DNA of 64,000 bases. It comes from Rothia koreensis. Its GTDB lineage: Bacteria; Actinomycetota; Actinomycetes; Actinomycetales; Micrococcaceae. A program made the translations under genes and the position numbers. The stretch covers positions 558,001 through 622,000 of the forward strand of contig NZ_NOIQ01000001.1 of NCBI RefSeq assembly GCF_004136575.1. Reading direction: 5' to 3'. The stretch's first letter is position 1. Each line of letters begins with the position of its first letter. The notes below the pieces were generated by a model. The model saw only the letters and a program-made list of their open reading frames with translations, ran no database searches and was not told the DNA's origin. Below, in pieces: positions 26,348 through 36,375 of this stretch.

Positions 26348-27724
26348 ATGACGATCACCGACACGCTCGCCGCCTCGACCGGGAGCACCAGGACCCTGTT
26401 CCGCTTCGCCACGGCCGGGTCGGTCGACGACGGCAAATCCACCCTGGTGGGAAGGCTTCTCTTCGACTCGAAGGCGATCCTGGCCGACCAGTTGGAAGCC
26501 GTTGCCAGGACATCCGCGGAACGAGGCTTCGGCGCCTCGGGCGAAGAGATCGACCTTGCCCTGCTGACCGACGGTCTGCGGGCGGAACGCGAACAAGGCA
26601 TCACGATCGACGTCGCCTACCGGTACTTCGCGACCGACGCACGCAACTTCATTCTTGCCGATTGCCCCGGTCACGTGGAGTACACGAAGAACACGGTCAC
26701 GGGTGCCTCGACCGCCGACGCCGTGGTGCTCCTGGTCGATGCGCGGAACGGCGTCCTTGAACAGACCCGACGGCACTTGGCGGTGACCAGGCTCCTGCGG
26801 GTCCCGCATGTCATCATCGCGGTGAACAAAATTGACCTCGTCGACTACTCGGAGTCCGTGTACGAGGAGATCTCCGCGGACATTGATCGTGTGGCGAGAG
26901 AGCTCGAAATCGACGGCGCACTGACGGTCCCTGTATCGGCGCTGAAGGGCGACAACGTGGTGACCGCATCCTCCAGAACCCCGTGGTACACCGGTCCGAC
27001 GCTGCTCGAACTCCTGGAGGAGCTGCCCGACCGCGATCGCTCCCTCCAGGCGACTGAACCGTTCCGCATGCCCGTGCAGACCGTGATCCGGCCCCAGGGC
27101 TCCCTGGCTCCGGGTCTGGAGGAGGACGACTACCGCGATTTCCGGGGCTACGCGGGGCAAATCTCTGCCGGATCGATCCGGGTGGGGCAGAGCATCGCCG
27201 TCGCCGGAACCAGCAGAACCACCCGCGTGACCGGCCTGTGGAGCGGCACGGAACGCGTGGATGAGGCGCGATCGCCGCAGTCGGTCGTCCTGGAGATCGA
27301 GGACCAGTTGGACCTGGCCCGTGGGTCGATGCTTGCCGCCGCCGAGTCCGCACCCGCTGGGCACCGTGAATTCGGCGCCAGGATCGCGTGGCTGAACGAC
27401 AAGCCGCTCACTCCCGGAGCCAAGGTTCTCATCAAACACGGGGCCGCCACGGTCAAGGCTCTGGTCGAGGAGGTGCACGCCCGGCTCGACCTGACCGATC
27501 TCACGGACGGTCCGGCCAATGCCCTCGAGCTGAACGACATCGGATCCGTGGCGATCAGAACGGCGACCCCGTTGCCCGTGGAGGACTACGAACACCATCG
27601 TCAAACCGGCGCCTTTCTGGTCATCGATCCGCTCTCGGGAGACACCTTGGGGGCAGGCATAGCGGCCCCCGGCGTCGTCGAAGCCGAGGATCCTCTGGAG
27701 GACTGGCTCGGGGACGAGGGCTGA
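26348..27724 (+). CDS. cysN: Sulfate adenylyltransferase subunit 1 (GTPase)
   Basis: A 458-residue translation-factor-type GTPase that drives APS synthesis by CysD. The G1 loop is AGSVDDGKSTLVGRLL near residues 23-38. The G2-G3 region includes EREQGITIDVAYR and DCPGHVEYTKN, and G4 is NKIDLVD. Two beta-barrel domains follow. No APS kinase (CysC) domain is fused to the C-terminus, so the product would go directly to the APS reductase. It starts immediately after cysD. Confidence 0.95.
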   Translation: MTITDTLAASTGSTRTLFRFATAGSVDDGKSTLVGRLLFDSKAILADQLEAVARTSAERGFGASGEEIDLALLTDGLRAEREQGITIDVAYRYFATDARNFILADCPGHVEYTKNTVTGASTADAVVLLVDARNGVLEQTRRHLAVTRLLRVPHVIIAVNKIDLVDYSESVYEEISADIDRVARELEIDGALTVPVSALKGDNVVTASSRTPWYTGPTLLELLEELPDRDRSLQATEPFRMPVQTVIRPQGSLAPGLEEDDYRDFRGYAGQISAGSIRVGQSIAVAGTSRTTRVTGLWSGTERVDEARSPQSVVLEIEDQLDLARGSMLAAAESAPAGHREFGARIAWLNDKPLTPGAKVLIKHGAATVKALVEEVHARLDLTDLTDGPANALELNDIGSVAIRTATPLPVEDYEHHRQTGAFLVIDPLSGDTLGAGIAAPGVVEAEDPLEDWLGDEG

Positions 27725-27737
27725 CGACCCCGGACTC

Positions 27738-28943
27738 ATGACCTATCCACTCGGACTGCAGCTGCGAGGGTTGGATGTGCTCGTCGTCGGCGGCGGACCC
27801 GTCGCCACGCGGCGCATCGGCCCGCTCCTCGAGGACGGGGCACGCGTGACCGTCGTCGCACCGACCGTGAGCCCGGAGATCCGCGACTGGACCGGACGCG
27901 GCGAACTGCGCTGGCAGGCTCGGGACTTCATGCCTTCGGACCTGGACCAGGTCTGGCTCGTTCTGACCCACACCTCGGATCCGGCGACCCAGGACCTCGT
28001 GTCCGAGGAGGCCGCTCGCCGGAAAATCTTCTGTGTCAAGGGCGGAGATCCGGAGGCGGGGACGGCGTGGGTCCCCAGCGTCGCCGAGTCGCACGGCGTC
28101 ACCGTGGGAGTCAACGCGAACAAGGACCCCCGCCGGGCCAAACGCATCGCGGCATGGCTGGAGGCGGCCCTCGAATCCGGGACGGCCCCCGTGGATCCCC
28201 AATCCGAGAGGGTCTCCGTCGACGACGCCCAGAAACCCGGAACCGTGGCCCTCGTCGGTGGCGGACCCGGCGCCGTCGAGCTCCTGACGGTCCGGGGAAG
28301 GTTCCTGCTCGCCATGGCCGACGTCGTCGTCGCCGACCGTCTCGGCCCGCGGGACGTGCTGCCGCGGCTCCGGGAAGACACGGTCATCATCGAGGTCGGC
28401 AAGAAAGCCGGCCATCACCCGGTGCCTCAGTCCGAGATCAACGAGATCCTGGTGCGCGAGGCCCGCACCGGCGCCCGGGTCGTCCGGCTGAAAGGTGGCG
28501 ACCCCTTTGTCCTCGGTCGTGGGGGAGAAGAGGTCGAGTACTGCGCGTCCCACGGGATCGAAACCGAAGTCGTCCCGGGGGTGACGTCCGCGATCTCTGT
28601 CCCGGCGGCGGCGGGCATCCCGGTGACGCACAGGGGCGCCGCCACAGGGTTCACGGTCATCACCGGGCATCAGCAATTGGATGCCGCGCCATACGGAACG
28701 GACCACACCCTGGTGCTGCTCATGGGCGTCACGCGGCTCGCAGAGACCGCCGAACGGCTGATGATGGCCGGGCGTCCCGAGTCGACACCGGCGGCCGTGA
28801 TCGAGCGCGGCTGGACGCCCGAGCAGAGGACAACCTTCGGAACCCTGTCCGACATTGCCGCTCGCTGCGAAGCGCGCTCAGTGGCCGCGCCCGCGGTCAT
28901 CGTGATCGGCGACGTCGTTCGCCTGGCACCTGATAGTCCGTGA
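27738..28943 (+). CDS. CysG-like siroheme synthase: precorrin-2 dehydrogenase fused to uroporphyrinogen-III C-methyltransferase
   Basis: A 401-residue fusion. Residues 1 to about 150 form an NAD-binding precorrin-2 dehydrogenase domain (VVGGGPVATRR near residue 17 and an Asp in LTHTSDPATQDL near residue 82). Residues about 165-400 are a SUMT methyltransferase (ALVGGGPGAVELLTVRG, RLKGGDPFVLGRGGEE, PGVTSAISVPAAAGIPVTHR). E. coli CysG is about 55 residues longer. The SGGTSP loop that carries its conserved phospho-Ser is replaced here by NANKDPRRAK. This suggests that the protein makes sirohydrochlorin and leaves iron insertion to the CbiX-like protein at 22111. It starts 13 bases after cysN, as the last gene of the cluster. 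Confidence 0.9.
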   Translation: MTYPLGLQLRGLDVLVVGGGPVATRRIGPLLEDGARVTVVAPTVSPEIRDWTGRGELRWQARDFMPSDLDQVWLVLTHTSDPATQDLVSEEAARRKIFCVKGGDPEAGTAWVPSVAESHGVTVGVNANKDPRRAKRIAAWLEAALESGTAPVDPQSERVSVDDAQKPGTVALVGGGPGAVELLTVRGRFLLAMADVVVADRLGPRDVLPRLREDTVIIEVGKKAGHHPVPQSEINEILVREARTGARVVRLKGGDPFVLGRGGEEVEYCASHGIETEVVPGVTSAISVPAAAGIPVTHRGAATGFTVITGHQQLDAAPYGTDHTLVLLMGVTRLAETAERLMMAGRPESTPAAVIERGWTPEQRTTFGTLSDIAARCEARSVAAPAVIVIGDVVRLAPDSP

Positions 28944-28963
28944 CGTCAGCCGGTACATTCGGC

Positions 28964-29353
28964 TCAGGCTGCGTGTCGGGCCACGTGCAATCCCGAGGAA
29001 ATCATCGGCAACTGCAAGGGCAACCGTCCCCAAGCGATCAGTTTCGGAAGCGGGGCCTTGTTGCGGTAGTCCCACGCCATCTGGAAATTGCCCGGCCATA
29101 CACCGAGGTAGAGGGCAACCGCGGCCCGACCGCCCGTGCGTCGGGTGCGGCGGTTGAGCAAGAGCGCGGCCACCCCCAGCTCGGCCACGCCCGAACCGAG
29201 CGTCCAGGCCCTGGCCGACCCCGGAAGGGACGCCGGAATCAGAGCATCGAAATGCTCCGGACGGACAAAATGCAGAGCACCCATGGCAGCCAGCGCGGTC
29301 CCCTGGACGAGGGCGGACCGTGTGGCTGTCTTGCGCTGTTGGGGAGTCGTCAT
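28964..29353 (-). CDS. DoxX-family membrane protein
   Basis: A 129-residue protein with about three to four hydrophobic segments. It contains ALHFVRPEHFDALIPASLPG near residue 25, WTLGSGVAELGVAALLL and GVWPGNFQMAWDY, a pattern common to actinobacterial DoxX-like proteins of unknown biochemical role (some family members take part in thiol or redox complexes). The frame is open to 29512, but that part crosses the ileS promoter. ATG 29353 is preceded by TAGAAT and seven bases, so a leaderless start is likely. It is convergent with the cysG-like gene. Confidence 0.8.
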   Translation of the reverse strand: MTTPQQRKTATRSALVQGTALAAMGALHFVRPEHFDALIPASLPGSARAWTLGSGVAELGVAALLLNRRTRRTGGRAAVALYLGVWPGNFQMAWDYRNKAPLPKLIAWGRLPLQLPMISSGLHVARHAA

Positions 29354-29493
29354 GCCCTCGATTCTAGGCCGTTGATCGGCCCCGATGTCACTTGGGGACT
29401 CACATCCGTTCCGCCGCGAACGCGCCCCGACGGCGTCATCGAGGGCCTCATGACGGACCGGAACAGCGGCGCAAAATCCGTCGGCGATAGGGG

Positions 29494-29523
29494 TTAGACA
29501 GGGATCGCCCAACTGCTTAGACT
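29494..29523 (+). promoter_or_regulatory. Promoter of the ileS T-box leader
   Basis: -35 TTAGAC (29494-29499) and -10 TAGACT (29518-29523) are separated by 18 bases. Transcription would start near 29530 and produce a leader of nearly 300 bases. Confidence 0.5.
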
Positions 29524-29524
29524 G

Positions 29525-29820
29525 ATATGCAGTGCGACGACCCGGCCATCACCGGCGAGCAATCCGGAAGAACGGGCAGTACCTGTGATGTCCCATTCGG
29601 CGTTGCGGCGCGGGAGATCACGGAATAGATACAGCCTCACTAGACCCGGACGGGTAGGCCCGAGACAGCCGTCATGAAGCGGCCGTGGCCGCTGAGACAC
29701 CCCCGCGGTGACCTTCTTTGGTCACCGCGGGTCGTCCCAGTTTTCACGGCAAGTGAGGTGGTACCGCGTCGTCATGGCGTCCTGACGCAAACGAATGTTC
29801 GATTTCGAGATCCAGGATGA
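29525..29820 (+). promoter_or_regulatory. T-box riboswitch (translational type) controlling ileS
   Basis: The canonical T-box AGGTGGTACCGCG lies at 29756-29768. Its bulge TGGT (29759-29762) can pair with the ACCA end of an uncharged tRNA-Ile. A perfect 11-bp stem III precedes it (29703-29713 with 29720-29730). CGTCCTG at 29778-29784 can pair either with the T-box arm (antisequestrator) or with CAGGATG at 29813-29819, which contains the Shine-Dalgarno AGGA of ileS (sequestrator). No terminator with a T tract is present, so control is at translation, as known for actinobacterial ileS T-boxes. ATC at 29617-29619, in a GAGATCACGG context, is the best candidate specifier codon for isoleucine. Confidence 0.85.
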
Positions 29821-29824
29821 CCAC

Positions 29825-32800
29825 GTGAGCACTCACTACCCCAAGGCCACCACCGACTCCGCCAACGCAGCATCCGGTGGCGTTCCGGCCTCACCTTCCT
29901 TCCCGAAACTGGAAGAAGGAGTCCTCGACTACTGGAGCGAGGACGGGACTTTCCAGCGCAGTATCGAGCAGCGCGACAGCGCCGAAGGCACCCCGGACGA
30001 GTTCGTGTTCTACGACGGCCCTCCCTTTGCGAACGGCCTGCCCCACTACGGCCATCTCCTGACTGGTTACGTGAAGGATCTCGTCGCCCGGTACCAGACG
30101 CAACGCGGCAACAAGGTCGATCGCCGTTTCGGCTGGGATACGCACGGCCTGCCCGCCGAGCTCGAAGTCATGAAACAGCTCGGCATGTCCGAGAAGAAGC
30201 AGATCGAAGAAATGGGCATCGACAAGTTCAACGATGCCTGCCGGTCTGCCGTGCTCAAGTACACCGACGAGTGGCAAGAGTATGTGACCCGCCAGGCCCG
30301 CTGGGTCGACTTCGAGAACGATTACAAGACGCTCAACGTCGAGTACATGGAGTCGGTGATCTGGGCTTTCAAACGCCTTCACGACCAGGGCCTGACCTAC
30401 CAGGGATTTCGCGTCCTTCCGTACTGCTGGAAGGACGAGACGCCGCTGTCCAACCACGAGCTCCGGATGGACGACGACGTCTACAAGGACCGTCAGGACC
30501 CCACGATCACGACGACGTTCTTTCTCAAGGAAGGAGACACGCCGGCGAGCCGTGAACTCGCCGGAGTCGCCGCCATCGGCTGGACCACGACACCCTGGAC
30601 GGTTCCCGCCAACCTGGCGCTGGCGGTCGGACCGGAGATCGATTACGTGGCCCTGCCCGCCGGCCCCAACGGAACCTCGGCCAAGGCCGATCGCTTCCTG
30701 CTGGCCTCCGAGCGACTCGAGGATTACGCGACGGATCTCGGCTATGAGGACGCCGATTCGGCGCGGGAGGCCATCGAGGCCCATTACCTCGGCAAGGACC
30801 TCGAGGGCATCCGGTACGAGCCGCTGTTCGACGCGTTTACCGACACCGAGAAGTTCGGAACCGAGAACGCGTGGAAAATCCTCGTGGCCGATTACGTCAC
30901 GACCACGGACGGCACCGGAATTGTCCACCAGGCCCCGGCCTACGGTGAGGACGACCAGGCGACGTGCGAGAAGTACGGAATCCCGGTGATCCTGACCGTC
31001 GACGAGGGCGCGCGGGTCCTGCCCCTGTTCAACGGGACGGAGCTCGAGGACGTCGTCGGAATGCAGGTCTTCGAATCGAACACCCCGATCGTGCGTCACC
31101 TGCGCGCCAAGGGACTGCTCGTGCGTGAGAGCTCGTACGTCCACTCGTACCCGCACTGCTGGCGGTGCCGGAACCCTCTGATCTACCGCGCGATCACGTC
31201 CTGGTACGTGTCCGTCACCCAGTTCAAGGACCGGATGGTCGAACTCAATGAGGAGATCAACTGGATCCCTGAGAACGTCAAGCACGGCCAGTTCGGCAAG
31301 TGGCTCGAGAACGCCCGTGACTGGTCGATTTCCCGCAACCGTTACTGGGGCTCGCCCATCCCCGTGTGGGTTTCGGACGATCCGAACTATCCCCGTACCG
31401 ATGTGTATGGTTCGCTGGCCGAGCTGGAGGCCGACTTCGGCCGCCTGCCGCTGAACAAGGACGGCGAACCGGATCTCCACCGGCCGTACATCGACGAGCT
31501 GACTCGTCCGAACCCGGATGATCCCACGGGCGCGTCGACCATGCGCCGCGTCCCGGACGTCCTCGATGTGTGGTTCGACTCGGGATCGATGCCTTACGCC
31601 CAGGTCCATTATCCGTTCGAGAACAAGGACTGGTTCGAAGGCCATTACCCGGCCGACTTCATCGTCGAATACATCGGCCAGACACGGGGATGGTTCTACA
31701 CGCTGCACATCCTGGCCACGGCTCTGTTCGACCGTCCGGCGTTCACGAACGTGATCTCCCACGGCATCGTGCTCGGGTCGGACGGGCAGAAGATGTCCAA
31801 GTCGCTCCGCAACTACCCGGACGTGACCGAGGTGCTGGACAGGGACGGATCCGACGCGATGCGTTGGTTCCTGATGTCATCGCCGATCCTGCGGGGCGGC
31901 AACCTGATCGTGACCGAGCGCGGTATCCGCGAGGGAGTCCGGCAAGTCATGCTTCCCCTGTGGAACGCCTACCACTTCTTCGCGCTGTACTCGAACGCCG
32001 CCTTCGACGGTCGGGGCTACGATGCCCGTTTCCGGTACTCGTGCGAGAACGTGATGGACCGCTTCATCCTGGCCAAGACACGGCAACTCATCGAGGAGGT
32101 CACGGACGATTTCGACCGGTACGACGTCTGGGCGGCGTGCGAGCACTTGCGGGTCTACGCGGACGCGCTGACCAACTGGTACGTCCGTCGGTCCCGGGAA
32201 CGTTTCTTCGACGAGGACATCGCGGCCTTCGACGTCCTCTACACGTGCCTCGAAACCGTCTGTCGTGTGGCGGCGCCCCTGCTTCCGATGGAGACCGAAG
32301 CCATCTGGCGCGGACTGACCGGCGGCAGGTCGGTGCACCTGACGGATTGGCCGCAGAAGGGTGTGCTGGCCCAGGAATACGATCTCATCGCGTTGATGGA
32401 AGCCACCCGTGCCATCTGCTCGGCGGGGTCCGCGTTGCGAAAGTCCGAGAACATCCGCGTGCGGCAGCCCCTGGCGTCCATGACCGTTGCCGTTCCGCGC
32501 GGCAAGGAACTCGCGGGCACCTTCTCGAGCATCATCGCCTCCGAGCTCAACATCAAGAGCGTCGAGGTTCTCGATGCCGCGGAGGTCTCGGCGGAGTCCT
32601 ATGGGATCTCACGGAGCCTCAAGGTCAATGCAAGGGCGGCCGGGCCGAGGCTCGGCAAGCAGGTGCAGGTCGCCATCAAAGCGTCCAAATCCGGTGACTG
32701 GGACATCGACGCGGACGGCACGGTCGTCGTCGGTGGCTCAACGCTCGACGAGCCTCTGCCCCTCCATGAAGGGGAGTACGAGCTCGAGACGGTCGTGTCC

Positions 32801-33130
32801 GAAGGTGAGAACACCGATCGGGCCGTGTCCGTGATCGACGGCGGGTTCATCGTCCTCGACACGAGGCTGACTCCGGCCCTTCGTGCCGAAGGCACCGCGA
32901 GAGACATGATCCGCGTAATTCAGCAGGCCCGGAAGGACGCGGGTCTGCAGGTCTCGGACAGGATCCGTACAGTGGTCCGGGACGCTGACGAGGTGCTCGA
33001 TGCGCTCCGCGAGAACGAACGACTTGTGTCCGGGGAGACGCTGACCCAGGATCTGGTCCTCGAGACGTCGTCCGAATCTTCGGTGACCGTCGAGACGGTC
33101 CCGACCGAATCCGCAGAGAGTGATGCATGA
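29825..33130 (+). CDS. ileS: Isoleucine--tRNA ligase (type 2)
   Basis: A class I synthetase of 1,101 residues that charges tRNA-Ile. HIGH appears as HYGH in [16 protein letters not shown] near residue 75, and KMSKS in [12 protein letters not shown] near residue 655. Between them lies the editing domain. The sequence, length and [18 protein letters not shown] segment mark the larger IleS2 subgroup, whose members are typically less sensitive to mupirocin. An ATG at 29795 is in frame, but GTG 29825 is preferred because AGGA sits eight bases upstream and is the part sequestered in the T-box switch. The stop overlaps the folC start (ATGA). Confidence 0.94.
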   Translation: MSTHYPKATTDSANAASGGVPASPSFPKLEEGVLDYWSEDGTFQRSIEQRDSAEGTPDEFVFYDGPPFANGLPHYGHLLTGYVKDLVARYQTQRGNKVDRRFGWDTHGLPAELEVMKQLGMSEKKQIEEMGIDKFNDACRSAVLKYTDEWQEYVTRQARWVDFENDYKTLNVEYMESVIWAFKRLHDQGLTYQGFRVLPYCWKDETPLSNHELRMDDDVYKDRQDPTITTTFFLKEGDTPASRELAGVAAIGWTTTPWTVPANLALAVGPEIDYVALPAGPNGTSAKADRFLLASERLEDYATDLGYEDADSAREAIEAHYLGKDLEGIRYEPLFDAFTDTEKFGTENAWKILVADYVTTTDGTGIVHQAPAYGEDDQATCEKYGIPVILTVDEGARVLPLFNGTELEDVVGMQVFESNTPIVRHLRAKGLLVRESSYVHSYPHCWRCRNPLIYRAITSWYVSVTQFKDRMVELNEEINWIPENVKHGQFGKWLENARDWSISRNRYWGSPIPVWVSDDPNYPRTDVYGSLAELEADFGRLPLNKDGEPDLHRPYIDELTRPNPDDPTGASTMRRVPDVLDVWFDSGSMPYAQVHYPFENKDWFEGHYPADFIVEYIGQTRGWFYTLHILATALFDRPAFTNVISHGIVLGSDGQKMSKSLRNYPDVTEVLDRDGSDAMRWFLMSSPILRGGNLIVTERGIREGVRQVMLPLWNAYHFFALYSNAAFDGRGYDARFRYSCENVMDRFILAKTRQLIEEVTDDFDRYDVWAACEHLRVYADALTNWYVRRSRERFFDEDIAAFDVLYTCLETVCRVAAPLLPMETEAIWRGLTGGRSVHLTDWPQKGVLAQEYDLIALMEATRAICSAGSALRKSENIRVRQPLASMTVAVPRGKELAGTFSSIIASELNIKSVEVLDAAEVSAESYGISRSLKVNARAAGPRLGKQVQVAIKASKSGDWDIDADGTVVVGGSTLDEPLPLHEGEYELETVVSEGENTDRAVSVIDGGFIVLDTRLTPALRAEGTARDMIRVIQQARKDAGLQVSDRIRTVVRDADEVLDALRENERLVSGETLTQDLVLETSSESSVTVETVPTESAESDA

Positions 33131-34656
33131 GCGACCAGCCTTTCAAAGACGACGACGACCCGCAGGACGGCTCCGAGGAGCTGCCCGACGAACTCAGTCC
33201 GCTGACCCCCGAGGACATCGAGGACGCCGAGGAATCGGACCTGGACGAGGAACCGGACGGTCCGCACCCGGCGGCCGATGATTCGGGCGACCTCATGGAC
33301 GCGGCGTTCTCGGTCGAGTCGATCTATGCCGAACTGAGGGGGCGTGCGCCGGAGACGCAGATGGCGCCACGGCTCGAGGCCATGCGTCTGGCCATGGATT
33401 TTCTGGGCGACCCGGCGCACAGCGCACCGGTCATCCAGATCACCGGAACCAACGGCAAGACGTCCACGGCACGTCTCGTCGAGCGGCTGCTCATGGCCCA
33501 TGACCTCCGGCCCGGGCGGTACACCTCTCCTCACCTCGAGCGTGTCAACGAGCGCATCTGCGTGGACGGGGAGCCCGTCGACGACGCGACCTTCGTGCGC
33601 GTCTGGGACGAAATCCGCCCCTACCTGGAGATGGTCGATCGGCAGCTCGGCGAACAGGGGGAAGTCCCTCTGACCGAATTCGAGGCGATGACGGCCTTGG
33701 CCTTTGCGGTCTTCGCGGATGCGCCCGTGGACATCATGGTGCTCGAAGTAGGACTCGGCGGGGAATGGGACGCGACCAACGTCTCGGACGCCCAGGTGTC
33801 CGTGGTGACTCCGATCGACTTGGACCACACCGACATGCTGGGGGACACGGTGGAGGAGATTGCGGCAGAGAAGGCCGGAATCATCGCTCAGGGTGGCTTC
33901 CTGGTCTCGGCTGCACAACGCCCGTCGGTGGCCGAGGTGCTGCTGGACCGGGCCAGGCGCGAAGAGGCGGAGTTCCGCTTCGAGGGGGTCGAATTCGGGG
34001 TGACCGAACGGATCCCCGGCGTCGGCGGCCAGGTCATCACGATCCAGGGCCTGGCGGGTCGCTATCCCGAGGTCGCGCTTCCGCTCTTCGGGGAGCACCA
34101 GGCGGAGAACGCTTCCCTGGCGGTCGCCGCGGTCGAGGCGCTCCTCGGCGGGGGCGAGAAGGAGCTGTCCATCGACCTGATCCGTACCGCATTCGAAGAG
34201 GCGACGTCGCCCGGCCGGCTCGAAACCGTACGGACGGCACCGGTCGTCGTGCTCGACGCCGCTCACAACCCGCACGGGATGAGGGCATCGGCCGCTGCCG
34301 TCCGTGAGTCCTTCGACGTGCGCCAACTCAACATCGTCGTCGGGATTCTGCGTGACAAGGATGCCCTCGGGATCTTGGAGGTCATGAGGGAACAGTACGC
34401 CGAGTCGACCGAATTCGAGACGCGCTTGTACGTCACCGCGTCGACCTCTCCGCGGGCGATTCCGGCTCAGGAGCTCGCCGACCTGGCCCTGACGGCCGGA
34501 TTCGACGACGACGCTGTCGAGGTCCACGAACGCATCGACGACGCTTCGGTCGCGGCCATCTCCGATGCGGCTGCCCGCGAGGAGCTCGATGCTGCGGTCC
34601 TCATCACCGGGTCGATCACCGTGGTCGGCGAAGCACGTGTACTGCTCGGACAGTAG
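33127..34656 (+). CDS. folC: Bifunctional dihydrofolate synthase / folylpolyglutamate synthase
   Basis: A 509-residue Mur-ligase-fold enzyme that adds glutamate to dihydropteroate or tetrahydrofolate. The ATP loop [13 protein letters not shown] lies near residue 110. The Mg-binding segment [13 protein letters not shown] follows near residue 205 and [13 protein letters not shown] near residue 225. The C-terminal domain has the intact signature [11 protein letters not shown] near residue 375. The first 55 residues are an acidic, disordered extension not found in most FolC proteins. The start overlaps the ileS stop by four bases. It is followed by DUF4233, a common arrangement in actinobacteria. 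Confidence 0.94.
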   Translation: MSDQPFKDDDDPQDGSEELPDELSPLTPEDIEDAEESDLDEEPDGPHPAADDSGDLMDAAFSVESIYAELRGRAPETQMAPRLEAMRLAMDFLGDPAHSAPVIQITGTNGKTSTARLVERLLMAHDLRPGRYTSPHLERVNERICVDGEPVDDATFVRVWDEIRPYLEMVDRQLGEQGEVPLTEFEAMTALAFAVFADAPVDIMVLEVGLGGEWDATNVSDAQVSVVTPIDLDHTDMLGDTVEEIAAEKAGIIAQGGFLVSAAQRPSVAEVLLDRARREEAEFRFEGVEFGVTERIPGVGGQVITIQGLAGRYPEVALPLFGEHQAENASLAVAAVEALLGGGEKELSIDLIRTAFEEATSPGRLETVRTAPVVVLDAAHNPHGMRASAAAVRESFDVRQLNIVVGILRDKDALGILEVMREQYAESTEFETRLYVTASTSPRAIPAQELADLALTAGFDDDAVEVHERIDDASVAAISDAAAREELDAAVLITGSITVVGEARVLLGQ

Positions 34657-34665
34657 GAGACTGTG

Positions 34666-35109
34666 ATGGCACGCCTGACCAAGGCACAACGCGAATGGCG
34701 CCCCGGACAGATCAAGAAGCCGGGATCGGTCAAGGTCATGTTCGCTTCGACGGTCCTTCTGCTCGAGGCTTTTGTGGTGTTCTTCGGGACTCTCGCGTAT
34801 TTCGGACTCGAGCATCTTCACTCGGGGACCGGAACCAAGGTCTCCGTCATGATTGGCGGCCTGGTCCTGGCCGCAGCGTTCGTCTACAACTGCGCGGTGC
34901 TCCGGAAGCCTTGGGGCTACGCGATGGGGTGGATCCTCCAACTCCTCCTGGTGGCGACCGGCTTCCTGCTTCCGGCCATGTTCGTGATCGGTCTCTGCTT
35001 CATGGCGGCCTGGTGGTACTCGATGGTCACCGGCACCAGGATCGACCGCGAGAAGAAGGAGCGCTGGGAGGCCGAACAGGAGTGGGACCGCACGCACGGC
35101 CAGGGCTGA
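34666..35109 (+). CDS. DUF4233 membrane protein
   Basis: A 147-residue protein with four predicted membrane helices (about residues 25-45, 55-75, 83-103 and 105-122) and a charged C-terminal tail rich in Glu and Arg. It matches the DUF4233 family, which is nearly always found directly after folC in actinobacteria; its function is unknown. TAGGAG lies six bases before ATG 34666 and overlaps the folC stop. Co-transcription with folC is very likely. Confidence 0.85.
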   Translation: MARLTKAQREWRPGQIKKPGSVKVMFASTVLLLEAFVVFFGTLAYFGLEHLHSGTGTKVSVMIGGLVLAAAFVYNCAVLRKPWGYAMGWILQLLLVATGFLLPAMFVIGLCFMAAWWYSMVTGTRIDREKKERWEAEQEWDRTHGQG

Positions 35110-35111
35110 GG

Positions 35112-36365
35112 ATGGACTGGGCAGGCGGTGCCGCCGGAACCCCGGATCCGCGGCTGATCGAGACAGACCTCGAGTCGAGAGCGGTTTTCGGCTCGTGGTC
35201 CGGCAAGAGGGCCGGCAGCACCCGCGACGTCGGCGCCGCCCTCGAGCTCCTCGAGGCACTTGGCGGATCCCAGCGAACTCCGACCGTGCTCGTCACGGGC
35301 TCCAAGGGGAAGGGCCAGGCCGCCGCGGTCGCCGCCGCATACTTGAGCGCAGCGGGATTCAGGACCGGCCTGGTGTCATCGCCCGGAACGGTATCCAACC
35401 TCGACCGGTTTGCCCTGGACGGCACGGTGATCGGAGCCGCGGAGTACAACCGGTGGTTGCACCGCGTCGAGCCTGCCGTCTCCGAGGTGGACGTTTCCCC
35501 GGGGAACTATCTTGCCCCAACGGGGATCTTCACGATCATGGGACACGCGATGCTCGAAGCCGCTGGCGCAGAGGTGATCGTGCACGAGGCAGGCATGGGT
35601 GGCGCCCACGACGAAATCTCTGTCCTGGACCGAATCGCCGTCGGGTTCACGAGTGTCTTTCCGGAGCACCTGGACGTCTTCGGGCCCACTCTGGCCCATG
35701 TCGCACGCGAGAAATTCGGCCTCATCCGGGACGGCGACCGCGTGTTCAGCGTTCCCCAGTCGCCCGTTCCATCCGAGATTCTTCGTCGGACGTGTGATCG
35801 CATGGACGCTTCGGTCCACCAGGTGCCACCCGGGGACTTCCTGTCCCAGAACCACCACCTGGGAAAGAGCCTGGCCGACGACGTCGCGCGACGACTGGAT
35901 CGCGAGCCCTGGACCGGGGGCATCGAGCTGTGCCGGCCGGGACGTGCGGAGTTCTGCCGGACGGCGGAAGGCACCGAATTCTTTCTGGATGCGTGCATCG
36001 ATCCTGTGGGAATGGCCGCTGCACTGAGCGGGGCCGAGTCCCGGTGGGGCGTCGTCGACACGGTGTACTGGTCGATTCCGGCGACCAAGGACATTTCGGG
36101 CATCGCGGATTTTCTCGACGGCAGGGGAATCGATCATCGGTTCGTGCCTCTGGATTCCCACCACCTCGACTACGAACTGCCCACCGACCTTCTGCAGAGG
36201 TTGCGCTTCGCTCCGCGGGAGACGCTGCTCGACGACATGGGGGATCGGTCCATGGTTGCGGGAACCGTTTCCTTCGGCTCCTCGGTGCTGAATGAGATCG
36301 GGGTCATGCCGACGCGCCTGTACGACCCGGATAGGATCGGTAGCGGAGAGATACCCCATATTTAG
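35112..36365 (+). CDS. Divergent FolC-like Mur-ligase-family protein
   Basis: A 417-residue protein with the same fold order as FolC but changed active-site motifs. The ATP loop is VTGSKGKGQAAA near residue 58 instead of TGTNGKTS. The Mg-binding segment is HEAGMGGAHDEIS near residue 160 instead of LEVGLGG. The segment EHLDVFGPTLAHVAREKFGLIR keeps the conserved His and Lys. In the C-terminal domain the DxAHNPxG signature is degraded to LDACIDPVGMA. It may have a different substrate or have lost ligase activity; no function should be assumed. ATG 35112 follows the DUF4233 stop by two bases. It sits between folC/DUF4233 and ndk in one operon. Confidence 0.75.
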   Translation: MDWAGGAAGTPDPRLIETDLESRAVFGSWSGKRAGSTRDVGAALELLEALGGSQRTPTVLVTGSKGKGQAAAVAAAYLSAAGFRTGLVSSPGTVSNLDRFALDGTVIGAAEYNRWLHRVEPAVSEVDVSPGNYLAPTGIFTIMGHAMLEAAGAEVIVHEAGMGGAHDEISVLDRIAVGFTSVFPEHLDVFGPTLAHVAREKFGLIRDGDRVFSVPQSPVPSEILRRTCDRMDASVHQVPPGDFLSQNHHLGKSLADDVARRLDREPWTGGIELCRPGRAEFCRTAEGTEFFLDACIDPVGMAAALSGAESRWGVVDTVYWSIPATKDISGIADFLDGRGIDHRFVPLDSHHLDYELPTDLLQRLRFAPRETLLDDMGDRSMVAGTVSFGSSVLNEIGVMPTRLYDPDRIGSGEIPHI

Positions 36366-36375
36366 GAGTGCACAG

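Noticed and set aside
25490-27739. A 749-codon open frame on the minus strand opposite cysD and cysN
   Set aside because: Third-position bias of the real genes keeps this frame open. It crosses two genes and shows no domain.
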